Below are positions 1 to 15,200 of a stretch of DNA of 64,000 bases, in pieces. A program made the position numbers and the translations under genes. Location: NCBI RefSeq assembly GCF_002443255.2, contig NW_019211455.1, forward strand, positions 53,778,801-53,842,800, in the 5' to 3' direction. This DNA is from Varroa destructor. Its lineage: Eukaryota; Arthropoda; Arachnida; Mesostigmata; Varroidae. The notes under the pieces were generated by a model that saw nothing but the letters and a program-made list of their open reading frames with translations, was not told where the DNA came from and did no database searches. Each line of letters opens with the position of its first letter. Position 1 is the first letter of the stretch.

Positions 1-1337
1 TATGCTTTGTTTTTACGTGAGGTTCTGCTGGGCAGCGTGAAGCCTGAGCCTAAACGGGCCACGTACACGAATACCGATTGGTAACATTTCGCTCAAGATA
101 TATGAACCACCACCAACGACGTGTTCAAAGCCAACTTGACCGCACTGAAGCCTGTACATCTCTCGTGGTTATGCACGATCTTGTTATGAGTTACTATCCA
201 TGGCAAATTCCATTGCATGATCCTGATGATCTGTAATATGGTGCATATATTGACAATACTGCTTCGTCGGAACGATGCCTTATTCTAATGAAGTCTTCAA
301 CATTTATTTTGACGGCAGCTACCTCCGGACGGCACGTGGTGCGGTGGATGCGGAAATACGATGTTTCAGTTATACTTGACACGTATGCGTACCCCTAGTA
401 AGCTGAGTTGCGCCCTAAGGCCACTGAACTCTTTGATTTTTTTCCGAAAGATTAGCGTCGACAGTATTCGGTGCCATATATAGTTCAAATGCAGTAGCCC
501 ATCGAGCCCTAACACGTATAGCCTTCTCAATGGTCATGTAATTCAAAGTAATATATGTAAGTTTTTTCTAAGTGTAACTTACCTTGAATTCGGTACCGAA
601 AAGACAGCCGTGCGGCAGGCCAAGCCGTGCCACGAAAACGAACTGGTTATCTCTCTACTTTATCATTCGACAAAAAAGTTCGATAAAATCATAAAAACAT
701 ACTTAGCTGCCCTATATGGCCCTGCGTTTTCCCCTATGTATAACCAAACAGATGGTGTGCTTACTTAAGTTTACGTTAAATTTTTCTAGTGGTTCGCTGC
801 ATGATGTAATCAACATGGGTCAATCGTTATCGGCTGTTTGGGCATACGAAAATCGAAAGTTCGTTAGGGATTTAAGTGAAAGGTGATACAAAACTAAACA
901 TGTATTGAGAAACAACACGTACACGTATAAAAGCCGATTAGCTATGAGCACAGTGGGTTTTCAATTTGCTAGACACAAATGAAGGGACAATAGGATTAAA
1001 GGCGTTATTTTACTAAAATCACCCACAAAAGCCATTCCTATGAGCTATTCACCCCCATATCCTTGATACGTAACATAGGAGCGATGTACCCATATCAGTA
1101 TCTGAAGGATATATACGTAGCTATGAGAGTCGTATAATAATGACTGAAACATAGCCATATTCTCATGGATTTTGTTAGCGCGCTGATCCACAAACGTAAA
1201 CTATTCTGACAACGAATAGCCATTGAGAGAAATAGCTCTGTGCAGCAGCGACGAAGGATTTCTTCAGTTTGGCTTCAAAATATCTATTACGTTTTCGTTG
1301 TTGAATAGTTCTGCTTATCTATAAGATCTAAGAGCAT

Positions 1338-1363
1338 AACAGCGACTCATTTGAGTCGCTGTT
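1338..1363. repeat. Perfect hairpin, 12-bp arms
   Basis: AACAGCGACTCA, spacer TT, then its exact reverse complement. The arms are GC-balanced, unlike the many AT palindromes nearby. Confidence 0.9.
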
Positions 1364-2652
1364 CGTCCACCTTCACTGTTTTGTCTGCCTGACTTTCTTT
1401 CAGCTTCACTGGCCGGTCAATTGTTCGCGTTCGACATTTCCCTAAAACCTAGCCATTTAGTATAGCCATAACAGACCTCGTTGCACGCCAGCAAACTGGC
1501 CGGCAACAGACAAAGCTTAACAACAACGACAACAGCAACAAAACAACAAACGTTCAACGAAAACAATACTGCAGAAAGTCAACGAGTCAGGGAAGCAAAA
1601 CAGAGAAGTGTGACTATCGCAGTTGAGTCATTTTTCCCCCTTTTTCGCCCTTCGATGTCCGGTTTTCGTCCAGTTTTGCATCGGACCCATTCGAAGGAGA
1701 GAGAAAGAACGAACGCTTTATACTATTTGCAATCTTCAGCTGATGAACTATCACAAGAAGGCGGCATCAATACTGCCTTAGCTGTTGTAGCTGAGACAGT
1801 GCTTCCTGCTTTGTGCTTATACCTGCTGCCAACTTGTTACGAGCAAGTACAGGATGCGCAAAAAATAAGACAACTTAACTAAAAATCACAAATGTCTATA
1901 ACAGTTCTATGGCGTTTGTTAATGACGAACATGGCTCATGTCATGTTCTAGGGTGTAGAAAACTGCTCTCTTTATTTTAGACCTAGTTTATATAGTAGTT
2001 TATATATATATGGGCCTAAATTGCAGTTAAATTTTATTGCTACTGCGGCCACGTCGTTTCATAGGTTTACCTCCATTTTTAAACGCTCCGTATATCGTTG
2101 TTTTTTGTTAGCGGTTACTCGCGATTTTCTTTGCGATGTACTGTGTTGATTATTGTGATCTGTTCTAGTGACGTCCATTGGCAACAGCTTCGCGCGCCGG
2201 CGGCGTCACGAACCGCGCACGGTTGCCCTCGTTGTCGCGACGACAACTCTCGATATCAGGCGCTCCTTCGTCTCAGACATCCATAGCTTCATGGCTCATC
2301 TTTCCATGAGATACAATTCTCCGTAGGAGTTGAAAATCCTCAATAGCGATGAATGCGCTGACAAAAGCATGATCAGCGAGGGAACGAGCCCTGGAGAATG
2401 CTAACAGCTTTAACGGAAAGTGGAGAAAAGTGGTTAAGATTTTCGTATAGTGGCAGTTTCATCGGTACCCGGTGCTTAGGATTTTGTTGACTTTCGGGTT
2501 ATCGTTACCGCCGACAGTAAAGCTAGTTTTAAGCGTGTCCGTTAATTTTAGTTCTGCTTTATGCTACTGCAGTGGTCTTGCCTTGTTGGGGGGGGGGGCA
2601 CCTGTGAAGAAAACAGCCCAAGGATATTGTGGCATTTTTTCTTCTTTACCCC

Positions 2653-2666
2653 TATATATATATACG

Positions 2667-2694
<28 letters not shown>
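2653..2694. repeat. (TA)n microsatellite
   Basis: A TA repeat of about 42 nt with one CG interruption. Confidence 0.95.
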
Positions 2695-2697
<3 letters not shown>

Positions 2698-5600
2698 TGG
2701 CTGCCAGCGTGTTTAGACTAGCCTTAAGCCACGATCACTCATGCATACACGCGGGCATAACAAAGGACGAGATGAAAGGGGAGATTACATTCACACAGCG
2801 CTAATATGTCTATACTCACACATGTGGTCCAATCGATGGCTACGATAAAACTTCGACGTTGATTCGACCAGACTTTCTTGTTTGAAACAAAGTTGTCTAG
2901 CACTGTCAGTCGCACCACCGAAGTCGTTGTTTTTCGGTCGTAGCGAGCATATTTCACCTCTTGGAGTTTTCCGCAGCTTTATCCGTACATTACGCAACAA
3001 AAATCATTGGAGTGCTTCTGACTTTGTCTGGAAAATGGTTTGGAAAGCACTAGAAAAGCTCGAGACTCGACTATACAATGAAGGCTAAAAGAGTACCAAT
3101 GGCTACATATTACTTGAAAGAAACGCTTTTGGTTTTATCCTCACCGCTCTGAGGATGATGATTAGCGCAATGAATCGTTCGATCATCGCTCCTACCCCTC
3201 CTGTTGATTGTGGAATGAAATTACTTTAAAAAAAAACGGTGAAAGTGAACACTATCACCAGCGCGAGGATGTGGCGTCCGGACCGCGGTTTATACTGGAG
3301 CCATTGAGGCAGCTATCGTAGTAACTTAGTTGACTTCAACGGTGACCTGAAAGGTGAATGACGAAGACGGCTATTCACCGCTCAAGTCCGTCCATGTAGA
3401 ATCGGGCATGCGGGACCGAACCCAGCTGACTTGTGTTGTAAGATTCGAAGAATTCAAACAAACACACACACACACATAACAAACTCTGCCGTTCGTAGGC
3501 CCCGATCAATAAAGCAGAAGTCGACGGTTTCTACTTCTGTAGTGACCTTCCCCGACATCATAGACATTGCAAAAAGCAGTAAGCAGTTCTGACTGTCGGA
3601 AAACGCGGAGACCCGGGGGAAGACACTTCGAGGAACACTGCATGCGAAGTCTGGCGAATTGTTGCCTCAACTTTAGCTACAAAGGAAAAGTCATTTTCCG
3701 CGCGACATGATGATTCAACGAAGAATATTCCTTCTACTTCATCGTCAAACACTAGGATAGCGCTATTAGAGTTTTCCGTTTATCTAAAAATAACCGATTG
3801 GCTTCAGTATCTCGCAGTGGAAGCAGATAAATTGGAGAAAAATGGAAGCAGAGCGCGCTTTAAGCATTCAAATCCATAATTCGTATAGCAGACAGTTTTC
3901 ACTGCAACGATCCTGAGCAGGACGACGAGGCTATCCTGTACGCGGTCTTCAACGAACACTTTCCTTCGAAATTTTTCGGACATATCATACAAGAATCAAT
4001 TAAGAGCAAATGAAAATAGATTGATGCATGTGTCTATAGGTGTTTACGGCGTAACTAGTACCTTTCATGAGACGTTCCAACATCGTTTTAATTGAATTTG
4101 TACGCAGAAGCACAACTGCTGTTTGCAAGTTTTTGAGGAGCGAGCATCAACACATAGAAGCATATACCTAGATGAGGATGAAATACGGGTTGCTAAATGG
4201 ATCACTACTACCCTTCGTCTTAAGTTCCTTATGTTAAGTTCGGCAGAAAACAGCTTGTGAGTGTTTTTCAGAAACGTGGCGCGCAAAACTAGATACATAT
4301 GAACCCTGTCCGCTCGGACACGTTGGCACTATCCACGAGGGAGTTGTGTGTGTGTATTTATCTGTATATCTCTATGGAAATATATGTTAACCCCCGTTCT
4401 CCTGCAGGCAAAACTTACCCACAAACATGCGTTGGGTCATGCGACCCGGTGATCTGCATGTTGCAGTAATCCCAAGCTAAAAAAACCTATCAAATTTTTT
4501 CAGAACCACGGGCCATGGGCTATGGAATGACTCTTGCACAGAGCGCTCTTCCGACAGTTATGCGCTGTATGGCAAGCGTAAAACTATGGATTTTTATGTA
4601 CGTCATTTCGGGAGTCACCACATACAACTTTAATAACAAATCTATCTAGAAAAGTCACTTTATTCTTCTACAGAACTGAAGTTATCATTGGAGAGTTTTT
4701 TCCTATATATATATATATATATATTGTAAATTCGAATGCTGTGGCCTTATTTATGTGTTGTACCAGCGAGTCGACAACGTTTATCTTGAATTGAAGTAAA
4801 TGTATTTGTACTGTTTTCCTGGTAAGGTAGAGTCGTTTTTCAACATTCGTTCTCAATAATAGAAAAAAAAATCCCAGAATAAAGAAAATCAATTCTAGGT
4901 GGCCGACTGACCTACATCAACGAAGAAAATTGCGCCTTCGTACGTAAACTTTGTTTGAGTCAGCCATTCACAGATCTGCAGCACGTAAAAGCTTCAAAAA
5001 TGATCTAAGCTTTGCTAAAGGAACTGGATCGCATATGAACCATATATCTAGCCTAACTCTAACTATTCATTGTAACTTGTATGGCTATATCGCGAAGTAT
5101 GATATACATTGAAAGATGTCCGTCACACAAATGTGCAGAAAGCAGATTTTTCAGCGTTCATCTAAACAGTGTTGGTCTATAATCCCGTCTACAATAGCGA
5201 AGTAAGGAAAGCGTTATAGCACGTTAGATCAGGTGGCAAAATAAACCGAATGGGAATCGCTAAGAGCGAACATTGCCATGAATACTACATAAATCTCAGA
5301 TCTTATATAGGGCCTATCAATAGTAGGACTCTTCGGCGTTGCAGTTTATTTGGGCAATCTTACTAATTCCTGTGGAACTACCCAAGAGTACAATGCAGGA
5401 CTTTCTAAAACTAAGCCTTCAAGAGTATGATGATATGAAAACTGGGACTAAGCTAATAAAATCCTTTATAATCACCAAATGTAGGAGATTAAAACCCGAT
5501 AAACTCAAGATGACTAACGCTTTTTCAACTGTAATCGTAATTGAGCATAACTACTCATTACGCATTTTTTGGCAAAAAAAAAAACCTTAGAAAACATGTG

Positions 5601-6173
5601 GTCCATTACAAAAATACGTCAAACTCAAGTGGCTGAAGAAAGTGAAGGTTGCCTAGATCAGGTTGCGGAATTCCTACGGTTGACTTTCCCACTAGCACAC
5701 TGTGATCCTATCTGGCACCTACTCTAGCCGCATGGGCCGTAAGCCAACATGCGCCAGGAGTCATAATATATTGCCAAATTTGTAATCGCAAACAAAAGGC
5801 CTTATTTCGTGCCAGTTGGGCACTAACAAAATCGGAGCAGAGCTATGTCTGAATTGAAAAGGAGACTTTTGCTTTCGTATTTACGTGTCAACAATTGCAG
5901 AAATATAGCCAGAGAGGCAGCTTTACCCTCTTTACAAATTATCAGTTTGTCTTCGCAATATACAGATGTAAAAAGGGTCATTAATTATTTATTGACAATC
6001 GTTTGCAACGTTGACCAATCCTACTTTGAAGCCATAACTTTCAAACGCAAGATGATAAAAACGTTCAAGTTTAGAAACGCAGTTATTTTTGGCGACTGAT
6101 TAACTTTTACAGGAGTATTAAGTGACTCCTTGTAAACCAGTTATTGTCTTCCATGAATATCCGATAAGTGTCT

Positions 6174-6201
6174 GTGTTAGCCCTAATGTTAGGGTTAACA
6201 C
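6174..6201. repeat. Inverted repeat with CCCTAA / TTAGGG cores
   Basis: GTGTTAGCCCTAA, spacer TG, TTAGGGTTAACAC: 13-nt arms with one mismatch. Confidence 0.85.
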
Positions 6202-9200
6202 AACAACAGACGCTAACTCTCCGACAGGTTACACAATTTCTGAAAACGCAAAAATTTCCTAAATGATCCAATGCATTGCTTTAAATCTTCAGTAGGTAAA
6301 GGTTGTGTGGTTTCCAGAAACCGTACGGCAATCCTAAATGCACGCAAGCCAAAACATTAAAAAATTTGCATCAAAGCCAAATGGGCTCATTCGAATGGCT
6401 GGAAGATATGTATATTAGCTTGAGTCGACCCGAAAATTGATGGGTCTGGTAGAAAAAAATTCACTGTTTCTAAATAATTAGCCCAGACCCACTTTTTTGC
6501 TCAACAGAATTCATATCAACTTTGTAGGATCAACAGATGGTGATATGCTTTTTATTTTAGTACATCAATGCTTATCGTGGTCAGAAGGGTGTGTAGTGCT
6601 ACGCTTTCAAGTATTGGATGTAATAATTTAATATAGTATATATAATTAATAATAGAGCACCCAGTATTTCCAGTAACGTAAGATACGCAGTACGTAACGT
6701 ATTATAGAAACTTTTTTGCCATTGCTTCTGATAATGGCTATAAGTTTACTTTTCTTACTGGATATTGTGCTACAATATTACATATGTTCTCGACAGAACT
6801 TCTTGTAGAAAGCTCCGCGCTATCTTAGACTGTCTGACTAAGGAAAAGGAAAAGAGGGTCAAGTCAACAGGTCAACAGAACAACAAAAGGACCAGAGAAA
6901 ATCAGCAGAACTTTAATCGTCATCAACGTATTAAAGAAGAATCTTTTGTTAAAGGAGACGTTTATGGATTAGAAACTTTAGAACCTCGAGTAAGGGCAAG
7001 CAGCTACCCGTAACGATTCTTGAGTAATGTACGGAACTATATCGGCAGATTTTTTGGACAAAGGAAATCATCTTTTGCTAGATCTCGCCACCTTAATGCT
7101 TCTGATCGAAGCAACTTTTTTTTCTGTACTAGAGCCTAACAACCACTGTGAAAAACAGTACACGCAACGTAAACTCTTCCATATATAGGTTACACTGTCA
7201 GGAGATGATGCAATCTACTATCTATGTTTGTTCGACGACCGTAGATCCGCGGTCCAAGATAGGACCAGACTGCCTGATCGGCTTTGAGCGTCTCAGGGCG
7301 AATGTCCTAATCATCGTTTCATCCCGTTCAATCAAAACCAACACCTATATAGTGAAACAAGACAAGATTATTTGACGCTATGTACAGCGCCCATGTCCTG
7401 CCTTCTAACGTATCCTGTCAACTGACTTCGGCGAATTGCCAGGAAGCATACAATTGTGGTTGTGCCAGCACCAAAATGTGTTTCCTTTGTTTTCTGTCGA
7501 CTTCAGCCATCAGTCGCTGAATCCCTTCAGGTTCTTTATCGGTTCGGCACGAAGCACGCTAATGCCACCATACTGCGACTGCTAGCGACTTCCGTCCATG
7601 CTGAACGCAGGCGCTGCAGAAACACTGATTGTTGGATCTCACTTTGGCTGGTGTTAGCTATAGATACTGCGAAACTTTCTTTGTTTTTTAATCAACTTCT
7701 CATAATTTTCTTGGGTATCAAATCTCACAACTTGGCTTAAAGCTCCACTTCAGCTACACCCGCATTTTTCTGTTTGCCCTCAATGTTTATATCGTCACTT
7801 GTTATTATTTTTAATTTAATGTTTACATTGGAAGTAAAGGATCACTGCCAATAACCAGCGTGAGCCACTTCAAGTACAGATGCAGCCGAGCATAGGAGAC
7901 GTATGCACGACAAACGGGAACAAAATCGCAGATCGCAACGTGCGAAGACTGTACCAGTTTTCAGCGTCCATCTTTCGCCTGTTTAGCTAAGTCACGGAAC
8001 CAGCGCCATGGGGCGGTATCTTTGCAGTAGATAAATTTGGCAAAAACTCCCCCTAGAGCCTATACAGGGTTTCGCCTTGCTATTAAAACGAATATCACAA
8101 ATCGAATCAGAGTGTCCGTTTTCATTGTGTACTGGTATATCGTTAGAAACAGTTGTGCGATCCTTGTTGATACTTTTCATGCTACTATTACTTTTGTTGC
8201 TGTTGGTCATGCTAGGGGCATTAGCGGAAGATCCCAATGTCTTTATGTGGGGCCGCTGAATAAAAATTAGCTCTTCCAAGGCATTCGTGCCTCGCTATAT
8301 GTTTCATATTTCAAGCAGCTTGTAGAGCAGGCCCGTGTTCCTCACCTTTTTTGGTGATCTTAATCGACAGTGCCGCAGAGGAGCAACAACTGTCACCGTG
8401 ATCCCGACCTAGACAGCGCTTGCCATCAAAGAGATCCAGAATAGAAGGGACTATCTGATTTGGGCATATAGCATTTGTCTAACCATTGCCTTAATACATT
8501 TCATATACGATTAGAATTTCGTATGTTGAAAAGTGTCAAACCAGAACGCAAGCATTTGCGCGATGCGCAAATTATCGTACTACCCAGTGAACTCATGAAT
8601 CGTAGAAACGTTTTCAGCAGTAAAAACTACAAAGTAAAAAGCTACATCAGTAACCAGCAGAAGATTAGAGTCAACGATAATAGTAGCCAGCTAATAGTCA
8701 TCTGGCAGCAGCAGAAGCTACAGAAGATCGATCGATTTTCAACTGCCAGCTAACAGACCGCTGGGGTAACATGGGAAGCAGGGGAAAGAGGGGAGGCCGT
8801 TTGTGACGAACGCAGGGCCGCGATAAGTGATCGGCTCGTTGCCGACGACAGCGATATTGCCGCCTGTGATCCATGAAGGGAAGAATATTCTGTTATTGTT
8901 GTTAATTTACATACTTCTTATTGATGGCCTTCTGTATATACATATTGCTGTTGTTACTTAATGTACAATATTTTTTTAGTGTTTTCAGTCAGATTATGCT
9001 GCGAAATGAGTCCTCTTATGCGTATCGTAGTGGTTCACACAATATTAGCCGATAAACCGAAACGGCGCTTTTAAGCAGGCACGATCGACTCGGTTAACGG
9101 TGACGTTCGCCCTCCACAATTGGCAAACGTAGATATACAAAAGACGTATAGTAAGTGCGGGAAACATTGGGTTGATCTAGCATAACCAAGCAGATGTGCT

Positions 9201-12200
9201 CGGTTTATGAGTGCCTTCAGGCTGTAAGAACTCGGAATAGTTTACGTGCCGATTGTATTTCTTTAAAAAACAATGCAATGAAAGATTCGGTACGCGGAAC
9301 GGTTGGATTTGGCTTATCTATTTCCTCGTACATTAAAAAAAAATTGTTTTGTTCCCCTCTGTATAGCTGCTTAAAACTAATACAGTTGCTCACATCTAAA
9401 AAGGTAAGTACTTAGTTAAAATTTAGCTCAAATTATATTTGTATAGTTTGTCTAAACCATCATACGTAAAGGCAAGAGAAAAGTATATATACTGATTTAA
9501 TTTGCCGTTATGCCGCCAAATTGTTGCCAACTTACATAGATTCAATACTAATACGAATAGCAGACAATCACAGGCTCCATCAGCATTTGGAATGGGTCTA
9601 TCGGGAACGTATTTGACTCGAGCCAATTCATTGATGCGCCAATGCTAATGGGGGTTGACCCCCTGGATGATGTATGCGTGTCATTGACTTATCACTGGCC
9701 GCCGACTTATCGTCAGCCAGAGCGAATATTGTAAGGGATTATTATCATTTATCTTACTATGATAAGCACAATGCCGATGCAAATGACATTGGCGAGAAGA
9801 AAACGTGTATGTGCGTCACAACGATATATAGGCCATGGCGTTCAGTCGCTCTGAATTGTTCCTCATCGCTAATGCTACGAAATGAGGGTGTGTCGACCGC
9901 TGAACGCTTTTATTACACGACGGCTCGTGGCCGTTCCTGTGTCAGATCTGTTGGATACGACAGTACTTCGTCGTGTTATAGCGGTAAGACAAATAGTATC
10001 AGTGATAATGGTAAGGGGCATGGGTAAGCTGCCCGCGGAGGCTGTAGACAGCCGTCACAGGGTTAAACTTTCAGGCCATATCCAGACGCAGGGCCAAGTT
10101 AGGCGTCAGCTAACCTTGCGCGAATTTATTTGTCCGTAGTCTGATGCGTGATGATGTCAAATAGAAGGGGCTGAACGACATTTGGGTAAATGTTGAAGTG
10201 AATGTTCGATACGGACTCGCGTGAGACCTACCACGATGACCCGGGCCGCACATCAAACGGTTCGTGTGCACTAGACTTGGCGCTATTTCTGTTGAGGTAG
10301 AAACTTGTGGCATTGAAATGATAGTATTGGCACGGTACGGGATAAAATGGACAAGCAGAGAAGAATAGCTGCGTAAACGGTTAACGAGTTAAACGGGAGC
10401 AAACTAAACGCTGTTTGCGCGACGATCTGGCGTTGGTTAAAGTGTTTTGAGTGACCTTTTTTCGGCTAGAAACGTTAATGTTATGATATCCGATATATGA
10501 ATCTGACCGAACGGCCTTTTCATTGCGTCTGTGCCACACTTACCTAAATTCCATCATTGAGTTCATAATGAAGGGAATTATGATCGATGCCACCTGCACG
10601 GCGCCAAAATATGAAATGCTGACTAGCAAGCTTTGTTGTTCCATTCTGCTATAGAGGTACCTCTATGTTTCCAGTGCTACGTCCGATGTCGCCGCTTAGT
10701 ACTTCTAGACAAATAGACGGCTAGCTCCTAGGACTAAACGAAGTGCCCGCCCACCTGCTTATGCCCGATGGGCTTCGAACGTAGACCACAACGTGCCCCA
10801 AAGATAAGTAGGCAAATCAAGTTATATATATTAATAGCCCTGTAATTGTAATATTTTCTAGAAAAGATTTTGACTTGGCGCGTTAACCTTCTAATTACAG
10901 TCCATAGTTAACTTCTATAAATTAACACAAGGATACTCCACGATCGGGCGCTTGGATCCGAGATCCGTGATTTGCATAGAACATATTTAGTTTATTTATA
11001 TAAAAAGGGCTCATTTTTAACTTAACTTAGAAATCCACGGTAAGAGCAGCAAATGTTAATTGTTGCGTAATGTATTACCTAGTACTTAGTAGAGTAAATT
11101 GTAATTGCTTAAGCAATTCAAGTTACGCAGGCCCAAACATTAGAAATAACTAATGCATATAGATTTTTTTTTAGGGTTTTTTGAGCATCTGTCCGTCATG
11201 CATATATACGATCGTTTTTATTATAAAATAGGTACTCGTGATAATTATTGTATACTTCCACAGGCACTGATGGCGTTGTGTCACCCGTAATAGCTAAAAA
11301 TAAATAGATAATTAAGTAATAGTAAAATATGATATCTAGCTATTATGTTTATGCTGTCTAAAACAGTTCTCATCTGTGTCAGTCAGTAAAATGACAACAG
11401 GACTTCGATACGAAGAGTCATTATGGTAAGTGTCGGTACGCCCGAATATTTCTATTAGTAGTATTTTGTGGGGTATAGTTCTCTCTCTCTGTGCTTCACC
11501 AGCATGATCTGTCAGCTTTCGTTACGAAACCTGAAGCAATTATGACTTATTATAGACAACGTTAGTAACATTTTATTAAGTAATAATTAACTCATTTAGA
11601 CTTAGACAAAAAATAACTATGTGTGACGAAATAGAGAGAATTTCAATAATATCTTTAATAATGGCCTCTATTAAATAAAAGCAATTAGATATATATATAT
11701 CATCTTCTCGGTGAGGCTGAGATCGGGTCGGCTGCTCGGATTGCCGTACACCGTTTCAATTAACTGATGCATAAATAGTTCTCGAATTAGAACAAACTAC
11801 CAATGTAGAAGAATATTTTTGCTTATACAAATGCAGGCTTGATTAGTGTTATTAATACGGAGTCAACGACATTTTAAATTGGGTCCTGACTGGAGAAGCG
11901 TTACCTTACGCTTTCATTATAGACTAGTCCAGAAAGCTATAATGATACCGCTACGCACGGCCGGAAACGAAACCCGACATGGAAGCCGTCATTAATTTCG
12001 TATGGTTTTTTTTTTTTTCATAGGGCTGTATTTCCCGCCGCCATTCTGTTATAGAATGTGTTGTTTTTTAAACGCTCCACTTCAACTTGGACAGCTAATC
12101 GTAGGAGTTGCTATGATACCAGCATATACGTGTGCAAAACGTTTGTCACATCTAAAAATCCATCAAAGAGCTAAGCCACAACCGCACGTCAAGTCTTCCG

Positions 12201-15200
12201 TGATTGCGTGTCTTCGAAATAAATTAGCCCAACGTGTCGTGACGTTGTCAAACCGAAACATTACTTTATTGTTTATTTTACGGGTTATTGTAATTTAGCA
12301 AGAACATGTACCGTCCACTGAAAGATAAATTGTCTAGGCCATCCAACTAATGTACAACACGCTATCCAAAAATCATTTGCGTCCTTTATTTAACTATATA
12401 TTGCTTAGTTTGCTACCGGCACAGATAACGTTTCGGCGAGGGCCGTGTGATAAACAGACAAATATAAATTTTTCATTACGCAGGCCTTATGATAGCTAGT
12501 TATACAGCCTATTACTGTCCCAGCAGTAGTAATAAATGACTTTTCTTTATTTTACTCTTTGAATCGAAATAGGCCCCGAAAGGTTCGCATAAACGATTTT
12601 GCTCAACGATTAAATACCGGAAATACAAGGAGATCAGAAATGATCCCTCAGGTTCTAAACGTGTCGTCACTAATCCAAAGGCACACAAAAGTAAGGGCAT
12701 TTTGCTGAAAGGATAATATTATCTATGAATATAGGCTTATGTTGCAAACCATTTGTTCTCTACTAAGTGCTACAGCAGTTCCGCGATGTGTGCGTCGTCG
12801 AACTCCATAATCGTTCAATGCTCCCGCCTAGTTTTAATCAGTAGTTTTTGTAGCACTTTTTTTTGTTTTATCATCTGTAATTTAACTGGAACTATTTAAA
12901 ATAACTCGTTGCGGATGCTTGCATTCGCTGTATCAGCTCTATAAGAATTTACCATAATGACTCGCGTACCGTAAATCGATAAAAACCTTAGTTGGACATT
13001 TCTACATGTTTATGATGTTTCTATGTAAACTTTGCACGAGGACACGCCAAGTGTGAGAACAATCAATCTATGCTGAGGCTACAACATTCCAGCCTATAGA
13101 CTCGAACGTTAATCGAGAGAAGACGACTTTCTTGGACAATTAGGCATTTGTGCGACGTCCTAACGAAAAAGTTGCTTAGGTTTTCAAGGTGTCTACGTTA
13201 GCACCTTTTTTTTCTCCTTCTTTTTCTGTTTTTTTCTTCATGTTTGTCGTAGAGTTGAATACAACAATCTGCTGACAAGGTGGCGGAGAACTATTGAAAA
13301 GTAGATATTTTTACATTGCCTGGTTATATTTGGAGAGGTCCAAAATTTGCATAAGTCCCAACGGTTAATATCGATACTGTCCATTGGCAATGAAAAAGCT
13401 GGAGTCTTGCAAACGAGTAAATTCATTAATAGCTGATTAGCAGTAGCCGAGTGGTGAATTAAATTTAATAGAAGAGAATTATTAATAGAGTGAAATGGAA
13501 CATTTGGTGCAGATTAACAGGTTAATGTAACTAAGATCCGGTTGTGGAGGTTGTTGAGGGGTGAAGCCCCTCGCCACCAATGAGTCAGTAAAAGGCAATA
13601 TTGGACCAGCATGCCTGAATAGCCGAAGCAAGTTAACATAACAAATAAAACAATGACTTGAGTTACTTAGCGCAGAACAATTAGAGATCTACGACAAGCA
13701 GATAACAGGGACGATAGCGACGGGCCAGTGGAAACAGTACGGCACGAAAGCAACGGCGAAAGTAGAATCAGCTTTGAACTAAGTAGTACATGGGTCTGGA
13801 TTATATTCAGTTGAGAGAAATGGAAAAATAATACGGAGCAGCATCTAGCGTGCTTGTCGAATGGGAAGGAACTTGCCAAAAAATAATGAACGAGCATTAC
13901 GTGTGAGCTTGAGTATCCGCCAAAGGCGATCCGATATGCTGTACGTACTTTCTCCATATAGGTAGAATGGCTATATTTATCCAATTTTCATATTCTGGTC
14001 CATTCGTTCTAAAGTAACTCGACTGCGTAGATGTAAAAATATCCGTAGACTGGAGAATGGCTTTAAGTATCTCGGTTATTTTTGACCGTTGGCTCTGATC
14101 TAACGAAACAACACTACCGCGTCTAGCTAATTTTGAGCTGACAAAGATTTCTTCGCCAGCAAATTGCCGCTCTAGCTCGTAACGTTATCAATTTTAATGA
14201 GTATATTGTCTAATATTGCTCACATAAACGTATGCAGATACTATATTGTAAAACGCCTACGGTACGTACGTGCAGCGGTGACACGCTAGACTGCGTCACA
14301 TAGTGATCGCCCCGGACAGTGGAGCAAGCGGTCTATCCTTGCCGCTGATGCTGCTTAGCATGTTTATGCCCTCTAAAAGGCGCTAGATATATATATGACG
14401 AAGTTTAAGTTATACCGCACGCCTGCGATCTCCTCCTATTCGTACAGGTCGCTAAAGCGCAGCCACTAAAGACAGCCATTGCAGAGACGTATTTAAAAAC
14501 AAAATGTATTTATTATCATTACTAACAGCTCAAATGTATATCTTTACACTTAACAACGTTTTACAAACAAGCATCATGAAGATTTTCACGATAGTTATCT
14601 CCGAAGAACAGCCTAACAAGCTCCTTGTATCAGTAACCATCTGCAACTGGTACTTTGTCATGTGTGAACATTACGAAATAGAGTTTTGCAAGAGGCTTCG
14701 CGGACTGTTTTTAACACGAGTCGAGACGGAGCTAATTCTAATTCCAGGCTAATTGCAGCACAATGTTAGTAAGCGGCGTCAGACGGTTTCCATTTCGCGA
14801 TCCACCTTAATTACACTGCACCTAAACTGGGTCGAAATGAAGTTACGTTACCAGTTAACTTAAAAACGCCGCCCTCTTCGATTTAACTCTGAGTCAAACG
14901 TTACACTTCTCGTTGCAGTCGTTGATTGACGTTTGTCGTCCGACTGCGGAGCCGATGAAACAGCCAGCGCGATTAGCAATGGCTGTTAAGTAGAAGTCTT
15001 CATTTCTGTAGCAGTTTTTCTATATACATTTAAATGTTATTATATGCTAAGTAGTACTTGCTCGTGATAATCAGTAAATAGGTGTACGTGCGTGTAGCAA
15101 CAAACAACAACACTGACAAACTATAACAAGAAGAATAAGTACACAAAAAATGTTTAACTTTAGCCAAAATTTAGAAATAGTTCAAATCCGAGGGATGTCT

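Noticed and set aside
5845..6099. 84-codon plus-strand frame starting with ATG
   Set aside because: Length is within chance expectation, codons are AT-driven, and no splice or poly(A) context supports it.
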